Positions 32,020-42,214 of a stretch of DNA of 61,410 bases are shown one piece after another (position 1 is the first letter of the stretch; each line of letters opens with the position of its first letter). A program made the position numbers and the translations under genes. The stretch is taken from assembly GCA_051008895.1 (NCBI GenBank), contig JBPCXI010000047.1:1-61410 (forward strand), read 5' to 3'. The notes beneath the pieces were generated by a model that ran no database searches, was not told the DNA's origin, and saw nothing but the letters and a program-made list of their open reading frames with translations. This DNA comes from SMWD01 sp051008895 (GTDB lineage: Bacteria > Pseudomonadota > Gammaproteobacteria > Steroidobacterales > GCA-2729495).

Positions 32020-34398
32020 ATGCAGGATTTTGAAAAGCTCGGCGCGTTCTACCTCGGCAAGCGCGTGGACGCGGATTCCGGAGAATCGACGGATGAAATG
32101 ATCCTCTACGATTCCGGTGACCTGACGACGCACGCGGTCATCATCGGCATGACCGGCAGCGGCAAGACCGGCCTCGGCGTCGGGCTGATCGAGGAAGCCG
32201 CGATCGATCATGTGCCGGTGCTCGCTATCGACCCGAAAGGCGACCTCGGCAACCTGATGCTGACGTTCCCGAAGCTGCGTGGCGCGGATTTCGAGCCGTG
32301 GATCGATCCGCAGACCGCGACGCAGGCGGGCCAGGACGTACCATCGTACGCGGCATCGACCGCGAAACTGTGGAAGAACGGACTCGCCGAATGGGGCCAG
32401 ACGCCGGCCCGCATCAAGAAACTGCGCGACGCCGCGGATTTTTCGATCTACACGCCGGGCAGCACAGCAGGACAGCCGATCTCGGTACTCGGCGAATTCG
32501 GTAAGCCGTCGGACGAGCTGATGGGCGACGCGGACCTGTATCGCGAACACCTGCAAAGCACCGCATCGGGCATCCTGACGCTGCTCCGGATCGACGCGGA
32601 CCCGCTAACCAGCCGCGAGCACATACTGGTTGCCAACGTGCTGGACCACGCCTGGCAGAAAGGCGTCAGCCTCGATCTGGCGGGCCTGATCGGCTCGATC
32701 CAGTCACCGGGCTTCGACAAGATCGGCATCATGGAACTCGATACGTTCTATCCGGCCAAGGACAGATTCGCGCTCGCGATGCGGCTGAACAACCTGCTCG
32801 CGGCACCCGGCTTCGAAGCGTGGATGCAGGGCGTCCCACTCGACATGGACACGCTGCTCTACACGGACTCCGGCAAGCCGCGCGTCTCGGTCATGTCGAT
32901 CGCTCATCTCGACGACGCCGAGCGCATGTTCTTCGTCACGATGCTGTTGAACGAATTGATCGGCTGGATGCGGCGCCAGTCCGGCAGCTCCGCATTGCGC
33001 GCGATCCTGTATATGGACGAGATTTTCGGTTATCTGCCGCCGGTCGCGAACCCGCCGTCGAAGCGCCCGTTCCTGACGCTGCTCAAGCAAGCGCGCGCCT
33101 ACGGCGTCGGCCTCGTGCTCGCCACGCAGAACCCGGTCGACCTCGACTACAAGGGCCTGTCCAATACCGGCACCTGGTGCATCGGGCGGTTGCAAACGGA
33201 ACGCGACACGATGCGCGTCCGCGACGGACTGCAGGCCGCGGCCGGCAGCGAGAACCTGCCGACCGACAAGCTCGAGCACATACTCGCCGGGCTCGGCAAA
33301 CGGCGCTTCCTGTTGCACAACGTCCATGAACGCGAGCCGGTGATGTTTCAGACGCGCTGGGTCATGTCCTACCTCGCCGGCCCGATGACGCGCGAGCAGA
33401 TCAAGCGTCTGATGGCGGACCGCATCACCACGGAGCCGCAAAACGCAACGAAGACGCCCGGGGCGAACGCGGAGCAGGCATCGAGCACGCCGCCGCTGAT
33501 ACCGCCCGGCATCGAACAGGGCTACCTGCCGCCGACGCGGCTGCCGGTCGCCGGCGAGCCCGTCGTGTATTGGCCGCGACTCGTCTGCGCCGCCGAGATC
33601 GCATACAGCAACGCGCGCTACCACGTCGACGAGCGCCGCAGCTTTCTGCTGGCCGTCGACGTGGACGATGACTCGAAATCGATCGACTGGTCACTGGCCG
33701 ACGAGCCGGACGTGCAGGTCGACGACATTGACAACTCAACCAAAGTGGATGCGCTGTACGCCGAGTGCCCGGCGCCACTGCTGCAGGCCAAGAACTATCG
33801 GGCGTGGGAGAAAGACCTGCGCCGCTGGCTGCGCGGCGAGAAAATAATCACGCTGTACCGGAGCAAGACGCTGAAACAAACGTCGCGCACCGACGAGTCC
33901 GAGAAGGAATTCCGCATCCGCCTGCAGCAACTCGGCAACGAGCTGCGCGACAAGAAAGTCGCGAAGCTGCGCAAACGCTACGATGCGAAGGTCGTGCGCC
34001 TCGAGGACCGGCTGCGCCGCGCGCGGCAGGCGGTCGAACGCGAGGCGGAACAGGCGCGCGGCGCGAAGCTCGACACCGCGATTTCGTTCGGCACGGCCGT
34101 GTTGGGCGCCCTGCTCGGCCGCAAGCGCGTATCGGTCACGTCCGCGTCCCGCGTCGGCACCGCGGCGCGCAAGGCCGGGCGCATCAGCACGCAGGCCGCG
34201 GACGTCAAGCGGGCGGAAGCCACCGTCGCGGCGGTTTCGGCAGAGCTGGAAGAGTTACAGATCGCGTTCGACGACGACGTTGCCGCACTCGACGATGCGT
34301 ACGATGCGCAGACCGAAGAACTCACCGAGGTGCCCATTCGCCCGCTGGCGAAGAACATTCACGTCAGCCTGATGCGGTTGGGCTGGACTCCGGGCTGA
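32020..34398 (+). CDS. HerA-like/DUF87 ATPase with C-terminal coiled coil
   Basis: A 792-residue cytosolic P-loop ATPase. Walker A is GMTGSGKT (43-50), Walker B is AILYMDEIFG (D333, E334), and VGLVLATQNPVDLDYKG is the sensor region typical of HerA/FtsK-like motors. A linker rich in Pro and Thr follows near residue 480. The last third holds a long charged coiled coil (KVAKLRKRYDAKVVRLEDRLRRARQAVEREAEQ) and a short hydrophobic patch (AISFGTAVLGALLG). Its DNA or protein substrate is unknown and no NurA-like nuclease is adjacent. ATG 32020 is preferred to TTG 31990. The 3' end overlaps the RND gene by 35 bases. Confidence 0.8.
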   Translation: MQDFEKLGAFYLGKRVDADSGESTDEMILYDSGDLTTHAVIIGMTGSGKTGLGVGLIEEAAIDHVPVLAIDPKGDLGNLMLTFPKLRGADFEPWIDPQTATQAGQDVPSYAASTAKLWKNGLAEWGQTPARIKKLRDAADFSIYTPGSTAGQPISVLGEFGKPSDELMGDADLYREHLQSTASGILTLLRIDADPLTSREHILVANVLDHAWQKGVSLDLAGLIGSIQSPGFDKIGIMELDTFYPAKDRFALAMRLNNLLAAPGFEAWMQGVPLDMDTLLYTDSGKPRVSVMSIAHLDDAERMFFVTMLLNELIGWMRRQSGSSALRAILYMDEIFGYLPPVANPPSKRPFLTLLKQARAYGVGLVLATQNPVDLDYKGLSNTGTWCIGRLQTERDTMRVRDGLQAAAGSENLPTDKLEHILAGLGKRRFLLHNVHEREPVMFQTRWVMSYLAGPMTREQIKRLMADRITTEPQNATKTPGANAEQASSTPPLIPPGIEQGYLPPTRLPVAGEPVVYWPRLVCAAEIAYSNARYHVDERRSFLLAVDVDDDSKSIDWSLADEPDVQVDDIDNSTKVDALYAECPAPLLQAKNYRAWEKDLRRWLRGEKIITLYRSKTLKQTSRTDESEKEFRIRLQQLGNELRDKKVAKLRKRYDAKVVRLEDRLRRARQAVEREAEQARGAKLDTAISFGTAVLGALLGRKRVSVTSASRVGTAARKAGRISTQAADVKRAEATVAAVSAELEELQIAFDDDVAALDDAYDAQTEELTEVPIRPLAKNIHVSLMRLGWTPG

Positions 34399-37300
34399 CC
34401 GCGCTCCGCATCCCGGCGGCATGGTCTTTCGCCACGACCATGTACATCGCCGGCACGACGAAGATCGTAAACAGGGTGCCGATCGACATGCCGCTGGCGA
34501 TGACGAGACCGAGGTTGTAACGGCTGACGGCGCCGGCGCCGGTCGCCAGCAGTAGCGGCACGACCCCGAGTACCATCGCGGCCGTAGTCATCAGCACGGG
34601 TCGCAGACGAATCGCGGCGGCACGCTCGATCGCATCCCGCTTCGCGTACCCTTCTTTTTCCTGCAGCTGATTCGCGAACTCGACGATCAGAATGCCGTGC
34701 TTCGAGATCAGGCCGATCAGCGTGATCAAACCGACCTGCGTGTACATGTTGACGGTCGCTGCGCCGAGCGTCAGGAACACGAGGGCGCCGGCAATCGACA
34801 TCGGTACGCTGATCAGCATGACCAGCGGGTCGCGGAATGACTCGAACTGCGCCGCGAGCACGAGATAGATGATGATGATCGCGAAAAAGAACGTCACGAT
34901 CAGCGTACTGCCCTCCTGCACGTACTGCCTGGACGATCCGGCGTAGTCGACCGTATAGCCTTGCGGCGCGATCTCCTTGATCTTGTCCTCGAGAAACTCG
35001 AGCGCGGTGCCGACCGCAACGCCGGGCGCAGGCACGCCGGATAGCGTTGCTGAATTGAGCTGCTGGAAGCGCTTCAGTTGCTGCGGCTCGACCGTCGTCT
35101 CGAATGAAACGAGATTGGCCAGGGAGATCAGCTCACCGGAGCGCGTCGCGACCGGAAAGAACTTGATCTGCTCGGCGTTCTGTCGGTAGCGGCGTTGCAC
35201 CTGCGGGATGACCTTGTACGCGCGGCCCTGGATGCTGAAGCGATTCACGTAGTTGCCGCCGAGCATCAGGCCGAGTTCGCCTCCGAGCCGTTCCATGTCG
35301 ATGCCGAGGTTCGCAGCCTTGGCTCGGTCGATCACGATGTCCATCTGCGGGCGGTCGTACTTCATGTCGATATCGGCGTAAGCGAACAGCCCGCTCTCGT
35401 AGGCCGCCGTAACCAGTTGCTGCGAGACATCGAAGATCGCCAGCGTCGGCTCGGTTGAGCCGATGACAAACTGCACTGGCAGACCGCTGCCGGCCCCCGG
35501 CAGCGGTTGCAGGCCGAACGCTACAGATTGCAGGCCCGCGATGCCGCCCGCCGTCTGCTGGAGTTCCGGGATCATCTCCATAACCGTGCGATCGCGTTCA
35601 CCCCAAGGCCTGAGCACGATTCCGGAGAGAGCCAGGTTCGAGATCGACGCTTCGTTGCCGATACTGCCGTTGAACAGGAACGTCTGCTCGGTCTCCGGCA
35701 AACCAGAGAGCGATTCCATCAGTGCCGCGGTGTATCGCGTCAGCTGCTCGGGCGACGTGTTCGCCGAGGCGGTCGACATGATCAGCGCAACACCCTGATC
35801 CTCGTTCGGCGCGAGTTCCTTGGCGGCCGTGATAAACATGAAATAAATACTCACCAGCACGATCGCCGCAAAGGTCATCGTGACTGGCACGTAGTTCAAC
35901 GTATTGTGCAATACGCCCTCGTACGCTTCGCGCAAGCGCGCGAACTGCCGATCGAGAAATCTGCTCAACCCGCCGTCGCGCTGGTCGCCGGCTAGCAGGC
36001 GCGAGCACATCATCGGCGACAGCGTCAGCGCGACGATGCCAGAGACGATGACGGCGCCGGCCAGCGTAAACGCAAATTCCCGGAACAGGCTGCCGGTTAG
36101 CCCTCCGGAAAAACCGATCGGCGCATAGACGGCGAACAGCGTGATCGTCATCGCGATCACCGGCAACGCGAGCTCGCGCGCACCGACCAACGCGGCGCTC
36201 ATCGCATCCATGCCTTCCTCGATGTGTCGCTGAATGTTCTCGACGACGATGATCGCGTCGTCGACGACCAGGCCGATCGACAGGACGAGCGCGAGCAGCG
36301 TCAACAGATTGATCGAGTAGCCGAGCAGCATCATCAGCGCGGCCGCGCCGACCAGCGACAACGGAATCGCGACGATCGGGATCATGACCGAGCGCGCGGA
36401 ACCGAGGAACAGGAAGATTACGACCATTACGATGATCGCCGCCTCGACCAGCGTGAAGAGTACCTCGCGGATCGCATCTTCGATATACAGCGCCCGGTCA
36501 TACGAAATTGAGCCTTCGATGTCGTCGGGCAGCTGCTGGAGAATCTCCGGAAAAATGTCGCGGATCTCCTGGATCACGGTCAACGCGTTCGCGTTCGGCA
36601 GCGTGTCGATCGCAATGAACGTCGCGTACTCGCCCTGAAACGCGACCGACGTATCGTAGTTTTCGGCGCCGAGCTCGACGGTCGCGACGTCACGCAGGCG
36701 CACGATCGTGCCGTCGCGCTCGGTCACGACGAGCTCGCGGAACTCGTCTTCCGTGTGCAGGTCCGTCGCCGCGTTCAGGTTAATCGAGATCGCGTCGCCC
36801 TTCGTCTTGCCGACCGCCGCTTGATAATTATTCACGAGGAGCGCCCGCTGCACATCGACCGGCGTGATCCCGAGCGCATACATGCGTCCAGGGTCGAGCC
36901 AGATCCGCATCGCGAAGTTACGCCCGCCGAGGATCGCGGCCTGCCGCACGCCTGCCACCGACTCGAGTTTCGGCTGCACGACTCGCACGAGGTAATCCGT
37001 GATCTTGTTCGCCGGTCGCGTTTTCGAATTGAAGCTCAGGTACATAGCGGATGCGGCCTCGCCGATCGCGAGCTGCAGCACGGGGTCTTCGCTGTCGGCA
37101 GGCAGGTCGGCGCGCACGCGATTGACCTTCGCGGTGATCTGCGTCAGCGCATCGTACGGCGGATAATTGAGCTTCAGATGCGCGGTAATCGAGCTTACGC
37201 CCGGAATACTGCTCGACTCGACGTAGTCGATGCCGTCGGCACTCGCGATCTCACGCTCGAGCGGAGTCGTTATGAAGCCACGCACGAGTTCGGCGTCAGC

Positions 37301-37459
37301 GCCGGTATAGGTCGTGATGATGTAGACGACGGCCGTCTCACTCTTCGGATACTGGCCGACGGTCAGCAGCTGCAACGAGCGCAGGCCGGCGAGAAGGATC
37401 AGCAGGCTGACGACGATCGCCAACACCGGGCGACGAATAAAAATGTCGGTGAACGCCAT
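34364..37459 (-). CDS. RND efflux pump, inner-membrane permease
   Basis: A 1031-residue HAE1-type resistance-nodulation-division transporter. It opens FTDIFIRRPVLAIVVSLL with TM1, then a large periplasmic porter loop. The proton-relay Asp pair is in LVVDDAIIVVENIQ in TM4, and the second half repeats the plan (LIGLISKHGILIVEFANQLQ, RLRPVLMTTAAM). It exports drugs or other lipophilic compounds with the adaptor encoded 8 bases upstream. No outer-membrane channel gene is nearby, so a TolC-like channel must come from elsewhere. Confidence 0.95.
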   Translation of the reverse strand: MAFTDIFIRRPVLAIVVSLLILLAGLRSLQLLTVGQYPKSETAVVYIITTYTGADAELVRGFITTPLEREIASADGIDYVESSSIPGVSSITAHLKLNYPPYDALTQITAKVNRVRADLPADSEDPVLQLAIGEAASAMYLSFNSKTRPANKITDYLVRVVQPKLESVAGVRQAAILGGRNFAMRIWLDPGRMYALGITPVDVQRALLVNNYQAAVGKTKGDAISINLNAATDLHTEDEFRELVVTERDGTIVRLRDVATVELGAENYDTSVAFQGEYATFIAIDTLPNANALTVIQEIRDIFPEILQQLPDDIEGSISYDRALYIEDAIREVLFTLVEAAIIVMVVIFLFLGSARSVMIPIVAIPLSLVGAAALMMLLGYSINLLTLLALVLSIGLVVDDAIIVVENIQRHIEEGMDAMSAALVGARELALPVIAMTITLFAVYAPIGFSGGLTGSLFREFAFTLAGAVIVSGIVALTLSPMMCSRLLAGDQRDGGLSRFLDRQFARLREAYEGVLHNTLNYVPVTMTFAAIVLVSIYFMFITAAKELAPNEDQGVALIMSTASANTSPEQLTRYTAALMESLSGLPETEQTFLFNGSIGNEASISNLALSGIVLRPWGERDRTVMEMIPELQQTAGGIAGLQSVAFGLQPLPGAGSGLPVQFVIGSTEPTLAIFDVSQQLVTAAYESGLFAYADIDMKYDRPQMDIVIDRAKAANLGIDMERLGGELGLMLGGNYVNRFSIQGRAYKVIPQVQRRYRQNAEQIKFFPVATRSGELISLANLVSFETTVEPQQLKRFQQLNSATLSGVPAPGVAVGTALEFLEDKIKEIAPQGYTVDYAGSSRQYVQEGSTLIVTFFFAIIIIYLVLAAQFESFRDPLVMLISVPMSIAGALVFLTLGAATVNMYTQVGLITLIGLISKHGILIVEFANQLQEKEGYAKRDAIERAAAIRLRPVLMTTAAMVLGVVPLLLATGAGAVSRYNLGLVIASGMSIGTLFTIFVVPAMYMVVAKDHAAGMRSAVSPESSPTASG

Positions 37460-37467
37460 CGGAACGG

Positions 37468-38595
37468 CTAGTTGTTCTCGAGCACGGACACCGGCTCGTT
37501 GCTGACCAGCACGCTGTTGTCGACGACGACGCGCGCGCCATTGCGCAGCTTGATCTGACCGGCGGTGACGATAGTTTCGCCCGGTTCGACGCCGGACAGC
37601 ACTGCGACCTGATCGCCGCGCGTCTCGCCGGTCCGCACGAATCGATTCTGCACCATGAGGTCGGTGCTCTCGCCGTCGCCCGCCGTCTCCGTCACGACGA
37701 AGACCGAGTCGCCGTAGGGGCTATAGGTGATCGTGGACTGCGGCAGCGTCACGACGGCTTCGCGCGCGGGCATCTCGACCTCGACCTCGGCAAACATGCC
37801 GGGCAGCAGCTGCTCTGACGAGTTGTCGATCAGACCCTCCAGCCGCACGTCACGGGTAGTCGAGCGGACGTTCGGCGCGATCGCGGTCACCGCGCCGCGG
37901 AATGCTCTGCCCGGGTATGCGTCGACGGAGATCGTCAGCGGCTGCCCGACCTCGACCAGCCCGATCGATCGCTGCGACACCGGAAAATCGACGAGGATCT
38001 GGTCCAGCGCCTCGAGCCGGACGATCGGATCTCCCGGCTCGACGTACTGTCCGAGATCGACCTGGCGAATGCCGATCCGGCCGCTGAACGGCGCGCGAAT
38101 CGTCTTCTTCTCTATCAGCAGCCGCACGTTGCGCGCCTGCGCGACCGCGCGGTCACGGTCCGTTTGCGCCGTATCGTATTCGAACTGTGAATTCAGTTTC
38201 TGCTTGAGCAGGTCTTGCGCGCGCACCAGATTGAGTTCCGCGAGGCGCACGTCGGCCTCCAGCGCGTCGAGCCGCGCGCGTTCGTCGGCGACGTATTGCT
38301 GCGCCAGCAGGTCGCCGGCTTTCACGACGGTACCCGATTCGAAACGCAAATCGGTAATCATGCCCGCGACCTGTGCGGTAATGTCGACGCCTTGCGCAGC
38401 ACGCAGCGTCCCCACCGACGGAATCATCGGGTTCCACGTGTCGCTGGTCGCGACCGTCGTCGACACCGTGACCGGCGGCATCGCCATGCCCGCCATCATC
38501 ATATTCGACTGATAGGCAACCCAGGCCTTCCACCCGAACACGCCGCCGAAAAACAGGCCGACGGCGAACAGCATCAGGATCATTCTTTTAATCAT
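37468..38595 (-). CDS. RND efflux periplasmic adaptor (membrane fusion protein)
   Basis: A 375-residue MFP anchored by an N-terminal helix (ILMLFAVGLFFGGVFGWK). The lipoyl half-motifs are GTLRAAQGVDITAQVAGMITDLRFESG and KKTIRAPFSGRIGIRQVDLGQYV, flanking a short alpha-hairpin. Beta-barrel and membrane-proximal domains follow. It connects the permease to an outer-membrane channel. There is no Shine-Dalgarno before the ATG, but TATAAT lies at 38604-38609, close enough for a leaderless or very short-leader transcript. Confidence 0.93.
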   Translation of the reverse strand: MIKRMILMLFAVGLFFGGVFGWKAWVAYQSNMMMAGMAMPPVTVSTTVATSDTWNPMIPSVGTLRAAQGVDITAQVAGMITDLRFESGTVVKAGDLLAQQYVADERARLDALEADVRLAELNLVRAQDLLKQKLNSQFEYDTAQTDRDRAVAQARNVRLLIEKKTIRAPFSGRIGIRQVDLGQYVEPGDPIVRLEALDQILVDFPVSQRSIGLVEVGQPLTISVDAYPGRAFRGAVTAIAPNVRSTTRDVRLEGLIDNSSEQLLPGMFAEVEVEMPAREAVVTLPQSTITYSPYGDSVFVVTETAGDGESTDLMVQNRFVRTGETRGDQVAVLSGVEPGETIVTAGQIKLRNGARVVVDNSVLVSNEPVSVLENN

Positions 38596-38620
38596 GTTGG
38601 AGGATTATATAGGGGTCAGC

Positions 38621-39301
38621 CTAGTGGGTCGGCACCTGCTCCTTGCGCGCCTCCAGAAATGCCGCGAATCCGGGACTGACAGATTTCTCGGCCAATGCCT
38701 TGATCGTCGCATTCGTCGTCGCGTATGCCGCCTTCTCGGCGTCGGTCTCGGCCGGCTTCGCCTTCATCATCTTGCGCACCATCGTGCGCGGCCCCATCGG
38801 TGCCTCGGCATAGGCACTCAGCTTCCAGCCGTCGTCTTCCCTGACAAACACCGCGATGATCCGGTCCCAGCCATTGCTCGCCGGCATCCCGACGAGCTTG
38901 ATGTCGTAGTCGAGCCGATAGGTCGCAACGGCGACGCCGGGCGCGACGAGTTTCGCCCGTACCTCGCTGTAGCGATTGTCGATACCGTCGAGGATCTTCC
39001 TGCCCGGGACCGGGTTGAAATAGTTGTCCATGCGCGACTTTCCGTACAGCGGAAACGGCACCTCTTCCGCCATGTAGATCGGATTGTCGTCGACCCACAT
39101 GCTCTTGACGGTGCGATAGTCCTGATCGTTATACGCAACCTGGTAGTCGGCCAGAAACGCGGCGATTTCATTCGCGAGCGCCTGATCGGCCGCACTGACG
39201 GCATCCTTCTTGCCGGACTCGAAGTGATAGTCGGCGAGCACCGAATCCGGCCCGAGCAGGAAGGCGAACAGCAAGAGCGAGAGGCACGACATATTTCTCA
39301 T
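38621..39301 (-). CDS. Exported NTF2-like/SnoaL-like protein
   Basis: A 226-residue protein with a signal peptide (cleavage near VLA-DYH). The mature domain fits the DUF4440/SnoaL-like cone fold: FLADYQVAYNDQDYRTVKSMWVDDNPIYMAEEVP, then YRLDYDIKLVGMP and RIIAVFVREDDGWKLSAYAEAP. A helical tail ends the protein. It is 25 bases upstream of the RND adaptor, so possibly co-transcribed and a small-molecule binder or enzyme linked to efflux. The ATG follows GGAG. Confidence 0.75.
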   Translation of the reverse strand: MRNMSCLSLLLFAFLLGPDSVLADYHFESGKKDAVSAADQALANEIAAFLADYQVAYNDQDYRTVKSMWVDDNPIYMAEEVPFPLYGKSRMDNYFNPVPGRKILDGIDNRYSEVRAKLVAPGVAVATYRLDYDIKLVGMPASNGWDRIIAVFVREDDGWKLSAYAEAPMGPRTMVRKMMKAKPAETDAEKAAYATTNATIKALAEKSVSPGFAAFLEARKEQVPTH

Positions 39302-39384
39302 TGGAGTCTCCGATTTCGATTGGGGCTCGGCGTGTGCGTATTAATGCCGATTACCGGATTCGATTCTACGGGTATTATTCGACA

Positions 39385-41607
39385 ATGCTCAGCCGCCGGG
39401 GTTTCATTCTGTCAGGCGCCGCGGTCGGCGGCGGCCTGATCGTCGCATGGTCGATGCGCGCCCTCGACGACGGCGACGCGGCGGCCAAATTTGCGGGCGC
39501 AGGCGCGGCGGCGCACCCGCTCAATGCGTGGCTCAAGATCGACACCGACGGCATCGTGACCTGCGCCATTCACCGCGCGGAAATGGGCCAGGGGGTCACG
39601 ACCGGACTCGCACAGCTGCTGATCGAGGAACTCGACGGCGTCTGGGCCGACACGCGCTTCGAATTCGCGCCGGTGGACCGCGACTATTTCAATTTCGGCA
39701 TTCTCGAGGACGGCCGGCCGTTCGGCGATCCGGACGAAAGCCTGGGGGCCGCCGCCGGTACCTGGGCGATGCGGCGGGTCATGCACGCGGTCGGGTTGTC
39801 GCTGACGGTCGCCAGCACCAGCATCATCGACGCCTGGGACACGCTGCGACCCGCCGGTGCCGCCGCCCGCCAGATGCTGATCGCGGCCGCGGCCCGCCGC
39901 TGGGACGTCGACGCCGGTTCGCTGCACACAGAGCCCGGCTTCGTCGTCGACGCTGCGGGCACCAGGCGGGCGAGTTACGGGGAACTGGCGGCAGCAGCCG
40001 CGGACGAGCGCCCCCCATCCGACCCGCCGCTGAAGCCGCCCGCCGATTACCGACTTGTGGGCCGGGACGTGCCGCGCCTCGACGCGCCGATGAAGGTCGA
40101 CGGCAGCGCGGTATTCGCCAGCGACGTCGAGCTACCCGACATGCTGTACGCAGCTATAGTGCACAGCCCGGTCGTCGGCTCGAACGTCGAGTCTTACGAC
40201 GCCACCGCCGCGGCGGCCATGCCCGGCGTCGAACGCATTGTGCGTGCCGGCGACAATGCGGTCGCCGTTGTCGCGTCTGACACCTGGTCTGCACTGCAGG
40301 CTGCGGACGCGGTGACGATTACCGCCGCCCCGGTCGACCTCGTCGACACGGACGACATCGACGACCGCTACTTCGCCAAGCTCGATGCCGAAGCACTCGT
40401 GACGATTCGCGACGACGAAGGCACCGATGCGAGCATGGATTCGGCGGCAGCCACGGCATTCGCCGAATACACCGCGCCGTACCTGGCGCACGAGTGCATG
40501 GAACCGATGAGCTGCGTCGCGCACTTCACCGGCGACGCGCTGTCAGTCTGGGCCGGTACGCAGAGTAACTCCGTCTCACGCGACGTCGCCGCGGCACTCG
40601 CCGGACTCGACAAGGACAAAGTCGAGGTGCATTCGACCTTCCTCGGCGGCGGCTTCGGCCGGCGCGCGGAGATGGACTCGGTGACGCAAGCGGTGGCGAT
40701 CGCACTGCAGTTTCCGGGCCGACCCATCAAGCTCACGTGGTCACGACAACAGGACACGCGGCACGGCGCGTATCGCCCGCTCGCAGTCGCGCGCGTGCGC
40801 GGCGCGGTCGACGGCGACGGCGCGCTCGCGGCGATCGATTACCGCGTCGTCGCGCAGTCGGTCGGCGCCGACTACGCGCGGCGCACGCCGTCACCACGCA
40901 AGGTCGATGACGCCGACGACCGCAACGTCATCTCGCCTACGGATCGCCCGCTCTACTCCATCGCCAATCTGCGCGTCGGCTACGTGCCGGTCGTCGCGCA
41001 CGTGCCGGTCGGCTTCTGGCGCAGCGTCGCCTACTCGCTGAATCCGTTCTTCCTCGAAAGCTTCATCGATGAACTCGCGCATGCGGCGAACACCGACCCG
41101 CTCGCGTTTCGCCGCCGGGCGCTGGCCGGGCGCGACCGACATCTGGCGGTGCTGGACGCCGTCGAGGACGCCGCCGGTCCGGCGCACCCGGGGCGCGGCT
41201 ACGCGCTCGTTGAATCGCACGGCTCGGTTATCGCGCATGCGATCGACGTCGAGACCGAGGCCGGCGAGTTCAGCCGCGTGGCGCGTGTGACCTGCGCGAT
41301 CGACTGCGGCCGCCCGCTGCACCCCGACAACATCGTCGCCCAGACCGAGGGCTGCATTTTCAACGGGCTGGCCGCGGCGCTGTATGGCCGCGTCGACATC
41401 GAGAACGGCCGCATTCGCCAGCGCAGCTTCGGCGCCTACGCCCGCTACCTGCTCGCCGATCAGCCGCGGATCGACGTACGGATCGTGCCCAGCGAGCGGC
41501 GACCGGGCGGCGTCGGCGAAGTCAGCCTGCCCGGGGTTGCGCCGGCTCTTTGCAACGCAATATTCGCCGCGACGGGCCGGCGGGTGAGAAAACTGCCGAT
41601 TCGGTAG
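39385..41607 (+). CDS. Xanthine dehydrogenase-family molybdopterin-binding subunit (IorB-like), Tat signal
   Basis: A 740-residue large subunit of the aldehyde oxidase/isoquinoline-oxidoreductase type. The Tat signal is SRRGFILSGAAVGGG. The Moco domains show AEMGQGVTTGLAQLL, a FLGGGFGRRAEMD loop, GFWRSVAYSLNPFFLESFIDELA, and the catalytic Glu region GGVGEVSLPGVAPALCNAI near the C-terminus. It oxidises aldehydes or N-heterocycles using water. The usual [2Fe-2S] small subunit (IorA) is not adjacent. ATG 39385 is chosen because the Tat signal begins there. Confidence 0.88.
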   Translation: MLSRRGFILSGAAVGGGLIVAWSMRALDDGDAAAKFAGAGAAAHPLNAWLKIDTDGIVTCAIHRAEMGQGVTTGLAQLLIEELDGVWADTRFEFAPVDRDYFNFGILEDGRPFGDPDESLGAAAGTWAMRRVMHAVGLSLTVASTSIIDAWDTLRPAGAAARQMLIAAAARRWDVDAGSLHTEPGFVVDAAGTRRASYGELAAAAADERPPSDPPLKPPADYRLVGRDVPRLDAPMKVDGSAVFASDVELPDMLYAAIVHSPVVGSNVESYDATAAAAMPGVERIVRAGDNAVAVVASDTWSALQAADAVTITAAPVDLVDTDDIDDRYFAKLDAEALVTIRDDEGTDASMDSAAATAFAEYTAPYLAHECMEPMSCVAHFTGDALSVWAGTQSNSVSRDVAAALAGLDKDKVEVHSTFLGGGFGRRAEMDSVTQAVAIALQFPGRPIKLTWSRQQDTRHGAYRPLAVARVRGAVDGDGALAAIDYRVVAQSVGADYARRTPSPRKVDDADDRNVISPTDRPLYSIANLRVGYVPVVAHVPVGFWRSVAYSLNPFFLESFIDELAHAANTDPLAFRRRALAGRDRHLAVLDAVEDAAGPAHPGRGYALVESHGSVIAHAIDVETEAGEFSRVARVTCAIDCGRPLHPDNIVAQTEGCIFNGLAAALYGRVDIENGRIRQRSFGAYARYLLADQPRIDVRIVPSERRPGGVGEVSLPGVAPALCNAIFAATGRRVRKLPIR

Positions 41608-41645
41608 CGTATCCGGCCGGCCGGTCCCGTTATAATGCGCCTCCC

Positions 41646-42167
41646 ATGCGCATCCAGGACCTCAGAAAACTGCTTCTCGCCGCCGTTGCGGCGGCGACCG
41701 TCGTCTTGTCGGTGGGCGTACCTGTGTCCGCGGCCGCCGACCCGGGCACACCCGAATTGCCGCAGCTCGTCGACCAGTTCGGCGCGCCGGTCACCCTCGA
41801 CCGGGATGCGGGCGAGATCCAGATCGCGATCGTCGTCTCTGCGAAGCGACTGCGCCGCATCAAGGCGTGGGAGAAAGCGTTGCGCAAGGAATTCCCGGAC
41901 CTCACGGTGGTCCGCGTTGCCGACGTGCCGCGAAGCTCGCCGACAGACTACGAGAAAGTCGCCGAGAAGCTGCGCAAGAGGTTGCCAGAAGACGTGCCGG
42001 TCGGCATCGACCTGGCCGGCGAATGGGCGTCTGCGCTGGATCTCGACACGAGCGTGCCGAACGTCCTCGTGTTCGATCAGGCGGGCGAACTCGCGTACCG
42101 ACAAAGCGGTATGTACAAGAAATCGCTGTATCCGCCGCTGCAGAGCGCGATCAGCGACGCGAGCTGA
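41646..42167 (+). CDS. Exported thioredoxin-fold-like protein without CxxC
   Basis: A 173-residue exported protein (signal peptide cleavage near VSA-AADPG). The mature part reads ELPQLVDQFGAPVTLDRDAGEIQIAIVVSAKRLRRIKAWEKAL, then VPNVLVFDQAGELAYRQSG, a thioredoxin/AhpC-like strand order (YtfJ-like). There is no CxxC pair, so it is probably not a dithiol oxidoreductase. It follows the Tat molybdoenzyme by 38 bases and may serve it in the periplasm. Confidence 0.55.
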   Translation: MRIQDLRKLLLAAVAAATVVLSVGVPVSAAADPGTPELPQLVDQFGAPVTLDRDAGEIQIAIVVSAKRLRRIKAWEKALRKEFPDLTVVRVADVPRSSPTDYEKVAEKLRKRLPEDVPVGIDLAGEWASALDLDTSVPNVLVFDQAGELAYRQSGMYKKSLYPPLQSAISDAS

Positions 42168-42214
42168 ACGCGCCGCCCATTTAAACTAACGCGAGCAGCC
42201 TGACGAGGGCCGAC

